Positions 8,748-15,819 of a stretch of DNA of 21,622 nucleotides are shown here, piece by piece. Origin of the DNA: a virus; the IMG/VR virus record IMGVR_UViG_3300028654_000072, positions 1-21,622 of that record. The stretch is one strand, 5' to 3'. Every line of letters begins with the position of its first letter. Position 1 is the stretch's first letter. The notes under the pieces are model-generated. The model was not told the DNA's origin. It was given only the letters and a program-made list of their open reading frames with translations, and searched no databases. A program made the translations under genes and the position numbers.

Positions 8748-10044
8748 AAACCTGTACCGTCCCCGACGCGAATGTCGGATTCAAAATCGATGGGTTGATT
8801 TTCAGCAAACGATCTACTGTATTGTACGTCAGTCCGAACTTGGCACATATGATATGCAATGGCATTGATGGCGAAATGGACACAGGCATCTGCACCTGTT
8901 TCTTAAGCTTTGCCTGCCCCACGTAGCTTATCAAGGCCTCAGCCATGGCCTTCAGTGTCGGCTGATCCCGGTCAAGGTCTATGGCGCCCTGGATGTACTG
9001 CCTGACCGAATAGGCTATGCCCTCGATGTCCTGCACGGTCATGGGAGGCGTAGCAACAGATGCCGTGACCCTACGACCGTTCAGATCGAACGACTGGTTC
9101 TGCTCGAGCGACTTCCATTGGGCGTCAGCCTGGTCATCCGCCTTGAATAGCACAGTGGCTTGTTTGCCCAAAGTGCCGGACCATATCGATGTCATGCGAG
9201 ATTTGAAGAAATCGGCATGTTTGCCTGTGACCGAGTCTTTCAGGGCATTCATATTGTAAATGGCTGAATTGATGAAATTCACCGGCAAATTGCTGAGATT
9301 CGACAGGCTGCCCATGATACGATCGGAGCAGTTGACAATAGACCCTACGATGCGTGAGGGGACATCGCCCACATAGCTTACTGCCGAGTTCAAAGTTGAT
9401 GAGATTGTGTTCACATCTGCCAGGGTAGTGTCCAGGACACCAATGACCGTATCTGCCTCTTTGAGAAAGCCTCGCACGGCCGAGGACACGCCTTGGATTT
9501 GAGAGGTCAGGGACTTCTCAGCAGAGACAACCTTCCCCAGCACCGATGACAGGCCTGAGGATGTGAGTAGCCCGGGTATCGCAGTGGAGATGTTGCTGTT
9601 GACGCCGACCAGGGCCTGCTGTGCCGCGACCTGAAGAAAACCTGTCGTGGAAAGCTGGGCCTTCTGGTTCTGTAAGCCCTGTTGGATGAACGTGATATCG
9701 ATCGCCACGTAGTTCTGGGTATCGTCATGGATCAGCGTGGTCGACTCGATCATGCCCTGCATCGTGCCATACTTGGGGTGTATAAGCACGTGGGTCTTGG
9801 ATGTGTCGTTCAGACCATTGAGAAAACTGAGGTGATTGCTGTAATTGGCGGTGAATCCGCCGACATCAGAACCGAAGAAGAAGCATCTGAACTTGATCTC
9901 ACGAGCGTGCAGGCCCATGTTCTGCAGGATGGCGCCATCTTCATTGATGAACTCTTGGCGAGCAATGCTCTGCCCAATCGTATCGCTGATGTCCAGGATA
10001 CGAAGCTCGTAGTTGTCAAGTTTGGCGTCGAAAAGTTTTGCCAT
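8731..10044 (-). CDS. Mu gp43 (N)-like DNA circularization N-terminal protein with LysM-like C-terminus
   Basis: The first ~130 residues (acidic strand pair, IARQEFINEDGAILQNMG, REIKFRCFFFG, then LIHPKYGTMQGMIEST and AIDITFIQQG) follow the DNA_circ_N pattern. Despite the name, this family is a virion protein at the tail tube/hub boundary. The middle is helical and low in aromatic residues. The last ~50 residues (PLHIICAKFGLTYNTVDRLL, ending in an I-N-P-S-I motif and a V-x-V strand) resemble a single LysM/tail protein X-like domain, which in P2-type phages is a separate gene. The gene starts two bases after the tape-measure stop. Its 3' end overlaps the hub gene by 17 bp. A fused LysM is common in this family. 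Confidence 0.8.
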   Translation of the reverse strand: MAKLFDAKLDNYELRILDISDTIGQSIARQEFINEDGAILQNMGLHAREIKFRCFFFGSDVGGFTANYSNHLSFLNGLNDTSKTHVLIHPKYGTMQGMIESTTLIHDDTQNYVAIDITFIQQGLQNQKAQLSTTGFLQVAAQQALVGVNSNISTAIPGLLTSSGLSSVLGKVVSAEKSLTSQIQGVSSAVRGFLKEADTVIGVLDTTLADVNTISSTLNSAVSYVGDVPSRIVGSIVNCSDRIMGSLSNLSNLPVNFINSAIYNMNALKDSVTGKHADFFKSRMTSIWSGTLGKQATVLFKADDQADAQWKSLEQNQSFDLNGRRVTASVATPPMTVQDIEGIAYSVRQYIQGAIDLDRDQPTLKAMAEALISYVGQAKLKKQVQMPVSISPSMPLHIICAKFGLTYNTVDRLLKINPSILNPTFASGTVQVYAQQP

Positions 10045-10046
10045 GG

Positions 10047-11543
10047 TTATCTATCCGATACAGCCATCTGGTTAGGTATGTCGTACTTGAACTTTGCCTT
10101 GAAAATATTCTCACCGCTGACATTGAGATTGGCAGTGAGACTTATAGGCATTTTACCCTCGCTGCCAGTGAACATTGAATTCGCCAAGGCCTGCGCCTGG
10201 TCTGAAGAGGCATTGGGATCGACGCCCATTCCCAGCAATGAGTTGCGACGATCGAGATTTTCATTGGATGGCGTGAACGATGAGGGGGCGCCCTGTCCTG
10301 CAGCCTTGCCTGCCTTCGTCCTTCTAAATGCTATGCCCTCTTTCGTGGCTTTGTCGACATCATCGGTCAACTGCTGTACTTGAGCCTGAGTATGCAGCAC
10401 TTCCATCCAGCCTATAAGGTTACCCAAATTCTCGGCAGCCCTGCCAACAATAGTCCCCAGGGTACCGAACGCACCGGCCAAAGCCTTGATGGACTCAGGA
10501 TCTACCTTGGACAGAGAATCAGCAACTTGCTGCAAGACAGGAGCCAATGCCGAATCCGCCAGTGTCAGAAAAACTTTATTCAATCGGTTCATTGACCCTT
10601 CGAATCCCTTAGACTTCTCATCTGCCTGACCAAGGACATCCTCAGCAGTGCCGCCGGCAGATGCCATGGCGTCCTGCCATTCTTTGGTCTGATTGATGAG
10701 ACGCTCGAGTCCGGCTATACCCTGTTTACCAAAAAGCTGACCAATACCAACTATACTGGCTCCGTGTGCCTGAGCCTTCGCCAGAATCGTGCCCAGCGTG
10801 TCCTTTGACACATCTGCTCCTATGGAGGTCATCATTCTACTTACCAGAGGATTTGTCTTCATTTTTATCATGGCCTTGGCCAATGCCTGCGGTGAGCCCG
10901 TAAACATAGCCGTGGTCATGAAATCCTGAATCTGCTTCGTAGATGCGTTAGGACCGTAGGCGAGCCGAGCAGCTGCAAGCATCTGTTTTGCATTAGGCAA
11001 TATTTCGGCAAATGACATTTTTGAGAACTTGCCCTGAGAGAACTTCAGCATGGTGGCAGTCATGGCCTTGAACTGCTCGTCAGTCATCTTGCTGTCGAGC
11101 ATCAGATCGCCCAACGCCTTGCCGAGATCAGCCCCAGAAGCACCGGATGCCTCTTGAAGTGCTGTGATATACTTGAGATTACGCAGGTAGAAATCTGAGT
11201 TCTTGTTCACGTCGAGAAAGGACTTGGACAGCTGCATCATCTCTTCAGTGCTGGCACCGCTGGATACATCGAGCAGACCTTCTTTGAGCTGCATCATCTT
11301 TGACGCAGAAAGTCCAGCGTTGATCCCGACACGCCTGATCCCATCCTCGAATTTGCCCACCATCTCGACAGTTTTAAATGCCAAGAAGCCGGCCGCGGCC
11401 TCCTTCATCATCTTCCAGGATTCATTCACGGCCTTGGTAGACTTGTTGACCTCGGTGAGCTTGCCCTGCACCTGATTCAATGCACGAATGGCAGACGAAG
11501 GATCGCCCTTAAATGAAAGAACCATGTCGCGCTCAATAGCCAT
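10047..11543 (-). CDS. Tail tape measure protein (short, 498 aa)
   Basis: The protein is almost wholly alpha-helical with heptad-like stretches (ALNQVQGKLTEVNKSTKAVN near residues 21-40) and a TP901-type core with repeated G-A/S and L-x-x-L-x-x-A segments (about residues 80-330). No strong transmembrane run is seen; the weakly hydrophobic region is around ALAGAFGTLGTIVGRAAENL (residues ~354-373). Tape measures fix tail length at very roughly 1.5 angstrom per residue, so about 75 nm is suggested. The start lies four bases after the stop of the frameshifted chaperone extension, with a GAAAGG Shine-Dalgarno inside that extension's last codons. Chaperone, frameshift and tape measure form the standard order. 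Confidence 0.85.
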   Translation of the reverse strand: MAIERDMVLSFKGDPSSAIRALNQVQGKLTEVNKSTKAVNESWKMMKEAAAGFLAFKTVEMVGKFEDGIRRVGINAGLSASKMMQLKEGLLDVSSGASTEEMMQLSKSFLDVNKNSDFYLRNLKYITALQEASGASGADLGKALGDLMLDSKMTDEQFKAMTATMLKFSQGKFSKMSFAEILPNAKQMLAAARLAYGPNASTKQIQDFMTTAMFTGSPQALAKAMIKMKTNPLVSRMMTSIGADVSKDTLGTILAKAQAHGASIVGIGQLFGKQGIAGLERLINQTKEWQDAMASAGGTAEDVLGQADEKSKGFEGSMNRLNKVFLTLADSALAPVLQQVADSLSKVDPESIKALAGAFGTLGTIVGRAAENLGNLIGWMEVLHTQAQVQQLTDDVDKATKEGIAFRRTKAGKAAGQGAPSSFTPSNENLDRRNSLLGMGVDPNASSDQAQALANSMFTGSEGKMPISLTANLNVSGENIFKAKFKYDIPNQMAVSDR

Positions 11544-11547
11544 TGCA

Positions 11548-12161
11548 TTAACCTTTCGGTCTCACACGATATGTTGTCGAACCAGAGGGATTGGACTTGC
11601 GATCAGCCGCTACGCTGGCTATGCCTGCTTCGATGCTCGCGATGACGAGCCACTGGCCTTCGGTAAGGTCACAGGCTGGCTTGCCATAATAGCTAAGAGC
11701 CGCTTGGCTGTGCTGATACTTGAAATGTTCCCAAGTGTCTGACTGGGATTTTTTTTTAAATCGGACAGGATTCGATCGAACTCTTCATCCGATAGATTGT
11801 CCGGAGATGGTGAAATGTCCTTCTCAAACGCCACGTATTCATCCAACAGTATACGCTTCTCGTCAGCTGAGAGCGCCTTACGAAACTCTGTTACGGATGC
11901 ACATATGGGTTCGTCGGGGGCGGCAGGGTCCCGAAGAGACCGGTACAGCATCTGAGTGGCCTGCTCAGATTCATATTCATTCGCTGTGACCATGTTCAGC
12001 TCAACCTTGGCAGTCTTAAACAGCTGCTCGGTTGCGAACGTGGCCTCCTGCCGCTGCTGCTGCGACAGAATCTTCAACAGCACGTGCTCGGCGCTACCTG
12101 GCCAGGTGACCAGCTTGGTAGCGCTCGAGCCGAGCTTAAGTCTTAACAGAAGATCTGACAT
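11548..12161 (-). CDS. Tail assembly chaperone, -1 frameshift fusion (gpGT-like, ~204 aa)
   Basis: A -1 shift at the slippery run (11760-11748) moves ribosomes into a frame open for 68 further codons, ending in TAA at 11550-11548, four bases before the tape-measure ATG. The extension begins K-K-S-Q-S-D-T-W-E-H-F and includes a Trp- and Tyr-containing middle (KYQHSQAALSYYGKP) and a basic end (YRVRPKG). Its composition is protein-like, and it is far longer than the +1/-2 alternative, which meets TAG within 18 codons. In lambda and many other phages the fused form binds the tape measure through the extension while the short form coats it. The frame junction taken is after Lys 136 if the T-TTA-AAA heptamer is used. 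Confidence 0.82.
11619..12161 (-). CDS. Tail assembly chaperone, zero-frame product (gpG-like)
   Basis: This 180-residue protein sits between the tail tube and tape-measure genes, where long-tailed phages encode a tail assembly chaperone made in two forms. It has an N-terminal beta strand (LLLRLKLGSSATKLVTW), then a charged helical body, and a Ser/Lys-rich end. The ATG shares one base with the tube stop (TAATG), so translation is coupled. At codons 135-138 it reads TTA AAA AAA AAT, a -1 slippery run preceded by T. Without slipping, translation ends at 11619. With slipping it continues to 11548. Function follows from position and the frameshift; the sequence itself is not one I could assign alone. 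Confidence 0.82.
   Translation of the reverse strand: MSDLLLRLKLGSSATKLVTWPGSAEHVLLKILSQQQRQEATFATEQLFKTAKVELNMVTANEYESEQATQMLYRSLRDPAAPDEPICASVTEFRKALSADEKRILLDEYVAFEKDISPSPDNLSDEEFDRILSDLKKNPSQTLGNISSISTAKRLLAIMASQPVTLPKASGSSSRASKQA
11748..11760 (-). promoter_or_regulatory. Programmed -1 ribosomal frameshift site
   Basis: On the coding strand the site reads T-TTA-AAA-AAA-AAT, that is T3 A9 T. It contains the classical heptamer T_TTA_AAA and, overlapping it, A_AAA_AAA. Both allow both tRNAs to re-pair in the -1 frame. The zero and -1 frames are both open here, and the -1 frame leads exactly to the tape-measure start. A stimulatory structure downstream was not evaluated. Confidence 0.82.
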
Positions 12162-12535
12162 TAGTTCGCCCCGGTATTCCCGTCCTTGGTCGCTGCCATG
12201 AACGTGATCTCCTTGAGCATTTCGGTTTCACCGTCGATTTTCCCGTCACCGACTTCAAGGCAGCTCACGCCACCGAAATCATGACGTTCCCCTGAGTCGT
12301 ACTCGACCGACAGGGTACCGTTCTCAACGCCCAAGAAATCAAAGGGTGTGACCGAGCGCGGGTAGACATACTCTACCGTCAACTGATAGCGCTTGGTGAG
12401 CTCGGCAACGCCCGTTGAATACATCAGGTTGACCGGCTTGCGAGCGATCACGGCCTTCTCAGTAACTGAGCGAAACTCAGCAACAGAGGTACCGTTGACC
12501 TCAAGAAACGTTCTGGTTACAAAAAGTTCTGCCAT
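12161..12535 (-). CDS. Tail tube protein (Mu gpM family)
   Basis: The 124-residue length matches Mu gpM (about 118). The sequence is a beta-rich small protein: FLEVNGTSVAEFRSVTEK near the start, RYQLTVEYVYPRS in the middle, and GTLSVEYDSGERHDFGGVSC with a final EITFMAA strand. The tube lies inside the sheath and polymerises on the hub to the length set by the tape measure. A strong AAGGAG Shine-Dalgarno precedes the ATG, as fits a protein needed in many copies. The gene follows the sheath by 18 bp and ends in a TAATG overlap with the chaperone. Confidence 0.88.
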   Translation of the reverse strand: MAELFVTRTFLEVNGTSVAEFRSVTEKAVIARKPVNLMYSTGVAELTKRYQLTVEYVYPRSVTPFDFLGVENGTLSVEYDSGERHDFGGVSCLEVGDGKIDGETEMLKEITFMAATKDGNTGAN

Positions 12536-12553
12536 ATGAATTCGCTCCTTTGT

Positions 12554-14032
12554 TTATCCGAGAATAAGGTCGACAACGCCCGCAATGACATGCAATCCCT
12601 GGACGACATTCGCAGGCACCTTGACATCGATCTGCCCTTGGGTCTGCGTGTCGATCTCAGCGATCACACCCGCCTTGTATTGAGCAACGTTCTGAACGAT
12701 CTCAAGCTGCTCAAGAAGGTAGAGCACGTCCAGAACCTGTGAGACCACACGCGCCGGCGTCTTGGTCGAGAGCTTCGCCCGAATGAAACGCAATGCCAGA
12801 CGTGTCCGGATCTGGGCACGCACGTAGTCAAGTGTTCTGACTGTCGTGATGTCCAGCAAGGTCGGATCAGGGATCGAGGCTGTGGTTGTGTAGGTGCTGA
12901 TCGCACGTACGATCGTGACTTCATTGCCCGGGACGACCTCAAGCGGCGTCACGCCATTGTTCAGAGCATCTTCACTCTGCGTCCTGGTCATACGATCCAC
13001 CACTGAAGGCGGCGCAATCGTTGCCAAAGCAAGGCCATCGAAGGGCACAACAGGATCGCTGTTGTATGAAAGCATCGCTGCATATTCTGCACCAACCTTC
13101 CAGGGCTCGGACTTGGCCTGGTTGTTACCACCGTTGGCGTATGTGATCCATGCAATCGATCCGCGCCCATCATTCATGGTCGTGCCGGCCAGAGTCTTGA
13201 TGTTCGAGTAGGTGTCGACCTCTTCGGTCGCACCGGCTGCCCAAACCGCAGGACGCTGCTCCATTGCACCTGACGCAAAGGCCACCATGGACTTGATCTT
13301 GCCCAGGTTGCTTGCATCCGGTAGAGTCGAGCAGAAAATCGTGTATCCGCCTGCAACCACGGCCGCCAAGACTGTTCCCGCGGATGAGTAGACACCCACG
13401 TCAGGATCGGAGGCGCCACCAGTCAGCTGGGTCAGGGTCACGCCTGTACCGGTCACGGTATTCAGGGCATAGGACAGAGTCGACTGGTTGCCCAGTGTAC
13501 CCTTGTGCCGAGCCGTCAGGTTGATCGCATTGGACACAACCGCGTATGTGACAGGGAGAAGGTTGGATACCGCTGAAAGGGCTGTACCGAGGTTTGTGGC
13601 CACGGTCGTGTTGGCATCGCCGACAGATACGCCGACAGATACGCCGACATCGCCGATCCAGATCTGCAGGGATCCAGCCGCAGTGGCCGTGCCAGTGATG
13701 GCAAAGCTACCGGCAGCCTGGGTGCCCCCACCTGCATCGTCAATGGCGCATACGGTAAGGCTGATGTTGGGATTGGATTCGAACATGGCCTTGGTGGCCA
13801 GATGGGCTACAGAGCCGGTACCGAAGTACAAGGCACTGTCGGCATCACTGAAGACCACGGTAGGTGTTTTGGAGGCCACGCTGCCAGTGCTCAACTTCTG
13901 AGCAAGCAGGCAGATCTTGTCCTGTGGGGCGGTGAGGCCCTGTAGGGCATTGTTAGTGTTCTCTTCGAAATAGACACCCGGTTTACGGATGTTGGAAGGG
14001 ATGCTGAAAAAACTGATATTCGGGGAACTCAT
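12554..14032 (-). CDS. Contractile tail sheath protein (Mu gpL family)
   Basis: At 492 residues it matches Mu gpL. The N-terminus has the hallmark RKPGVYFEENTNNAL, the strand that reaches the neighbouring subunit, followed by ICLLAQKLSTGS. The C-terminus has the YVRAQIRTRLALRFIRAKL helix and VVSQVLDVLYLLEQLEIVQN, ending in an I-L-G strand that completes the handshake network. A Ser/Thr/Gly-rich region (about residues 95-210) is likely the surface domain. It holds a small tandem duplication coding for V-S-V-G twice (13621-13644). The sheath contracts to drive the tube into the host. Its ATG overlaps the stop of the HNH gene (ATGA), so sheath translation may be coupled to an inserted gene. Confidence 0.92.
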   Translation of the reverse strand: MSSPNISFFSIPSNIRKPGVYFEENTNNALQGLTAPQDKICLLAQKLSTGSVASKTPTVVFSDADSALYFGTGSVAHLATKAMFESNPNISLTVCAIDDAGGGTQAAGSFAITGTATAAGSLQIWIGDVGVSVGVSVGDANTTVATNLGTALSAVSNLLPVTYAVVSNAINLTARHKGTLGNQSTLSYALNTVTGTGVTLTQLTGGASDPDVGVYSSAGTVLAAVVAGGYTIFCSTLPDASNLGKIKSMVAFASGAMEQRPAVWAAGATEEVDTYSNIKTLAGTTMNDGRGSIAWITYANGGNNQAKSEPWKVGAEYAAMLSYNSDPVVPFDGLALATIAPPSVVDRMTRTQSEDALNNGVTPLEVVPGNEVTIVRAISTYTTTASIPDPTLLDITTVRTLDYVRAQIRTRLALRFIRAKLSTKTPARVVSQVLDVLYLLEQLEIVQNVAQYKAGVIAEIDTQTQGQIDVKVPANVVQGLHVIAGVVDLILG

Positions 14033-14502
14033 GTCTTTACTCCTTTACGCAGATTTTCTTCAGTCGCGAGAAGCTGAAGATTGGTGTAGTGAAAACACAG
14101 TCTTCTGTGATATGAGCATTGCAAATTGAACTTGCATGCGGCAGTGATGTGATCAACCTGATACTCATCATTTTCATACTTCTCCCACGTGAATCCCTGT
14201 GGAGCTCTCTGTTCTAAGTATTGTTTCAATTGTTCTATCGAGAGCCCTATGATCCCAAGACTGTCAGAACTAAACCGTCTCACTACTCCCGTCAGTGCAC
14301 GTCGAATTTTGTGCCTGTGATTGTTTATTATCTGAATCTGAGGATTTTGCCGCCTTATCCTACAGTTTTCACGCCTTTTTTCAGTCTTCGAATACACCCT
14401 ATCATATTCGCGCCGCCATTCGAGGTATTTTTCACGATTCTTGGACTTGTACCTCTTGTGCGACTCATAATAATCCGAACTGTATCCTTTGTACATGTGC
14501 AC
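14029..14502 (-). CDS. Free-standing HNH (endonuclease VII-like) homing-type endonuclease
   Basis: The frame opens at GTG 14502, but ATG 14496 is the better start because AGAGG lies five bases before it; that gives 155 residues, numbered from the ATG below. A basic Tyr-rich N-terminal region (about residues 1-65: YESHKRYKSKNREKY and similar) probably binds DNA. The catalytic part has Y-Q-V-D-H-I (residues 112-117), then a histidine-rich CSYHRRLCFHYTNLQLL block (the second N-containing element) and EENLRKG. This D-H ... N ... N order is the HNH fold of recombination endonuclease VII-like enzymes. Such genes behave as selfish elements and often insert between structural genes. It sits between the gp38-position ORF and the sheath, sharing ATGA with the sheath start. 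A virion role is unlikely. Confidence 0.85.
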   Translation of the reverse strand: MHMYKGYSSDYYESHKRYKSKNREKYLEWRREYDRVYSKTEKRRENCRIRRQNPQIQIINNHRHKIRRALTGVVRRFSSDSLGIIGLSIEQLKQYLEQRAPQGFTWEKYENDEYQVDHITAACKFNLQCSYHRRLCFHYTNLQLLATEENLRKGVKT

Positions 14503-14586
14503 CTCTCACGACAAGGTTGCTCACGGTTTCGTAAAGGGGACGGCGTCCGTGAAAACGCCTCTTCGGGAGCTACCCTATCCCCTCAT
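14503..14586 (-). promoter_or_regulatory. Structured leader upstream of the HNH gene (possible H-type pseudoknot)
   Basis: On the minus strand GGCGT (14559-14555) pairs with ACGCC (14546-14542). The loop between them contains CACGG (14551-14547), which can pair with CCGTG (14526-14522), a crossing arrangement. It ends about 14 bases before the AGAGG Shine-Dalgarno of the HNH gene. It could control HNH translation or be a remnant of an insertion element. Pairing was read by eye only. Confidence 0.35.
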
Positions 14587-14718
14587 CTACTTCTTTGTCT
14601 TCTCCTTCTCAACGGCCTTCATAGGCTCTGGAGGTATATCGGACTTTGTTTCTTTCGGTTGTTCAGGTTGGCTGATCGGTCGCCCATTGATCCTTATCTC
14701 GACACTATGGGTTCTCAT
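14587..14718 (-). CDS. Small ORF in the Mu gp38 position (43 aa)
   Basis: ATG 14718 opens inside the last codons of the gp37-like gene, overlapping it by 14 bases, with GAGG nine bases upstream (GAGGATATCATAA). The product begins M-R-T-H-S-V-E-I-R-I-N-G-R-P and ends in a Lys/Glu/Pro-rich tail (EKEKTKK). In Mu a short gene, gp38 (DUF2635), lies between gp37 and the sheath. This ORF is shorter and I do not see the DUF2635 pattern of a P-G turn and a C-terminal R-R/D-G-D-V, although the early V-E-I-R-I-N-G strand could be a remnant. It may be real, a truncated gp38, or chance. Confidence 0.45.
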   Translation of the reverse strand: MRTHSVEIRINGRPISQPEQPKETKSDIPPEPMKAVEKEKTKK

Positions 14719-15271
14719 TTATGATATCCTCGGCATCGCTCGGATCTACGTCCGGATCATGTTCTGGCTCGAGCCAGTAATTCGCCACGATAGTCTTCAA
14801 CGTGCCCAGGTCTTGCCCATCCGGATTCGCCATGTCGACATCCCAACTCGACCAGAACCTCATCTCGTACAACTGATACCCGGCCTTAGCAAACATGGCC
14901 GTGGTGATGTTACGAAAACTGTCGGGGATGAGTGGATTCTCGAGTTCAGGCAGCAACCGCTGCAGGGTCAAGAATTCGCTGATCGCTTCCAGTAAATCGT
15001 AGACAGCCTTCTTTCGTGCAAACTCTCCGGTAGGACCACCCTTGACATTGTTGATCACAACAATCAGGCTGATCATCACCTTGCACTTATATGTATACAA
15101 CGAGATCTTGGAAAAGTTCGCGTTGTTGATTGTCACATTAACAGCAGGCCTGGTCAGGTTTATCGTGCCATCAATCAGATCTTTGGCACCGATTTCTCTT
15201 ACGTCAAGACCATTGGCCTTCAAACTTTCAAGGATCGCAGTATGCAGATCAGACATCGTTGTTGATGGCAT
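14705..15271 (-). CDS. Mu gp37-like tail completion/terminator protein (DUF1834-like)
   Basis: The protein has 188 residues in the place of Mu gp37. It starts with an amphipathic helix (LHTAILESLKANGLDV), continues with the strands RPAVNVTINNANFSKISLYTYKCK and VMISLIVVINNVKG, and has a long helix ARKKAVYDLLEAISEFL. This is the alpha/beta arrangement of tail terminator-type proteins that cap the tail and join it to the head. The C-terminus has an acidic run (EPEHDPDVDPSDAEDI). The ATG lies two bases after the gp36-like stop (TAA-GT-ATG); a second in-frame ATG at 15256 is also possible. No obvious Shine-Dalgarno is seen for either, so re-initiation is likely. Confidence 0.75.
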   Translation of the reverse strand: MPSTTMSDLHTAILESLKANGLDVREIGAKDLIDGTINLTRPAVNVTINNANFSKISLYTYKCKVMISLIVVINNVKGGPTGEFARKKAVYDLLEAISEFLTLQRLLPELENPLIPDSFRNITTAMFAKAGYQLYEMRFWSSWDVDMANPDGQDLGTLKTIVANYWLEPEHDPDVDPSDAEDIINENP

Positions 15272-15273
15272 AC

Positions 15274-15753
15274 TTACATTGCCGTCCCGGGCCTGGCCGT
15301 GCCTGGAATAGCCCTGATCAAATAGTCCTGGAAATTGTTCGTGGCCAGATTCACGGGTGTCACTTCACCCTGCTTATGATTCGAAACGAACCATGTCGGG
15401 TTCTGCGTTTCAGGGAACGGACTGATCCGACCCTTTTGGATATCCCTCAGCACCATCATGCCGTGCTGGTAATCGTCCTTGACAGGATCAGGCAATGTGA
15501 GCATCAAGCTGCGCTTATACAAAAAGTATGTCGACAGCTTGATGCTTACATCGGTGATCAGAGACGGCGGCGTGCCTTGAATTGGAACAGGATACCGGCC
15601 GCGCAGGTATCCATCAATCAAATCATCAGCCTCACTTATGGCCAATGAGACCTTTTCGATATCGATCTCGTCGGTATCACCATCATCCGTCAGCTGCTTG
15701 ATTACATCAGCTGGGATGTAGTTCTTCAAATCGGTGAGATCGCAATAGCTCAT
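15274..15753 (-). CDS. Mu gp36-like head-tail connector protein (DUF1320)
   Basis: The 159-residue sequence opens with MSYCDLTDLKNYIP, then a helix of the form ADVIKQL, IDIEKVSLAISEADDLIDGYLRGRYPVP, and a later SIKLSTYFLYKRS helix. The A-x-x-E-A-D-D-L-I-D-G-Y-L-R-x-R-Y-P-V segment is the core of DUF1320, a helical adaptor family like the HK97 gp6 connector. It is inferred to form the ring between portal and tail. A CAGGA Shine-Dalgarno precedes the ATG. The gene sits 66 bp downstream of the capsid gene, after a terminator-like hairpin, so it may be read at a lower level than the capsid. Confidence 0.85.
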   Translation of the reverse strand: MSYCDLTDLKNYIPADVIKQLTDDGDTDEIDIEKVSLAISEADDLIDGYLRGRYPVPIQGTPPSLITDVSIKLSTYFLYKRSLMLTLPDPVKDDYQHGMMVLRDIQKGRISPFPETQNPTWFVSNHKQGEVTPVNLATNNFQDYLIRAIPGTARPGTAM

Positions 15754-15767
15754 GATTCGTCCTGGTT

Positions 15768-15796
15768 AAAAAGGTGGTGGCCTTTCGACCACCACC
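15768..15796 (-). terminator. Rho-independent terminator-like hairpin after the major capsid gene
   Basis: On the minus strand an 8-bp GC-rich stem, GGTGGTGG with CCACCACC, encloses an eight-base loop (TCGAAAGG) and is followed directly by TTTTT. It lies 24 bp past the capsid stop. The next gene starts 15 bp later, so it would act as a partial terminator reducing downstream expression. Confidence 0.75.
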
Positions 15797-15819
15797 ACCC
15801 CATCATCATCACACCATCG

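Noticed and set aside
11619-11760. +1/-2 frameshift product of the tail chaperone
   Set aside because: That frame meets TAG within about 18 codons, whereas the -1 frame stays open to the tape-measure start.
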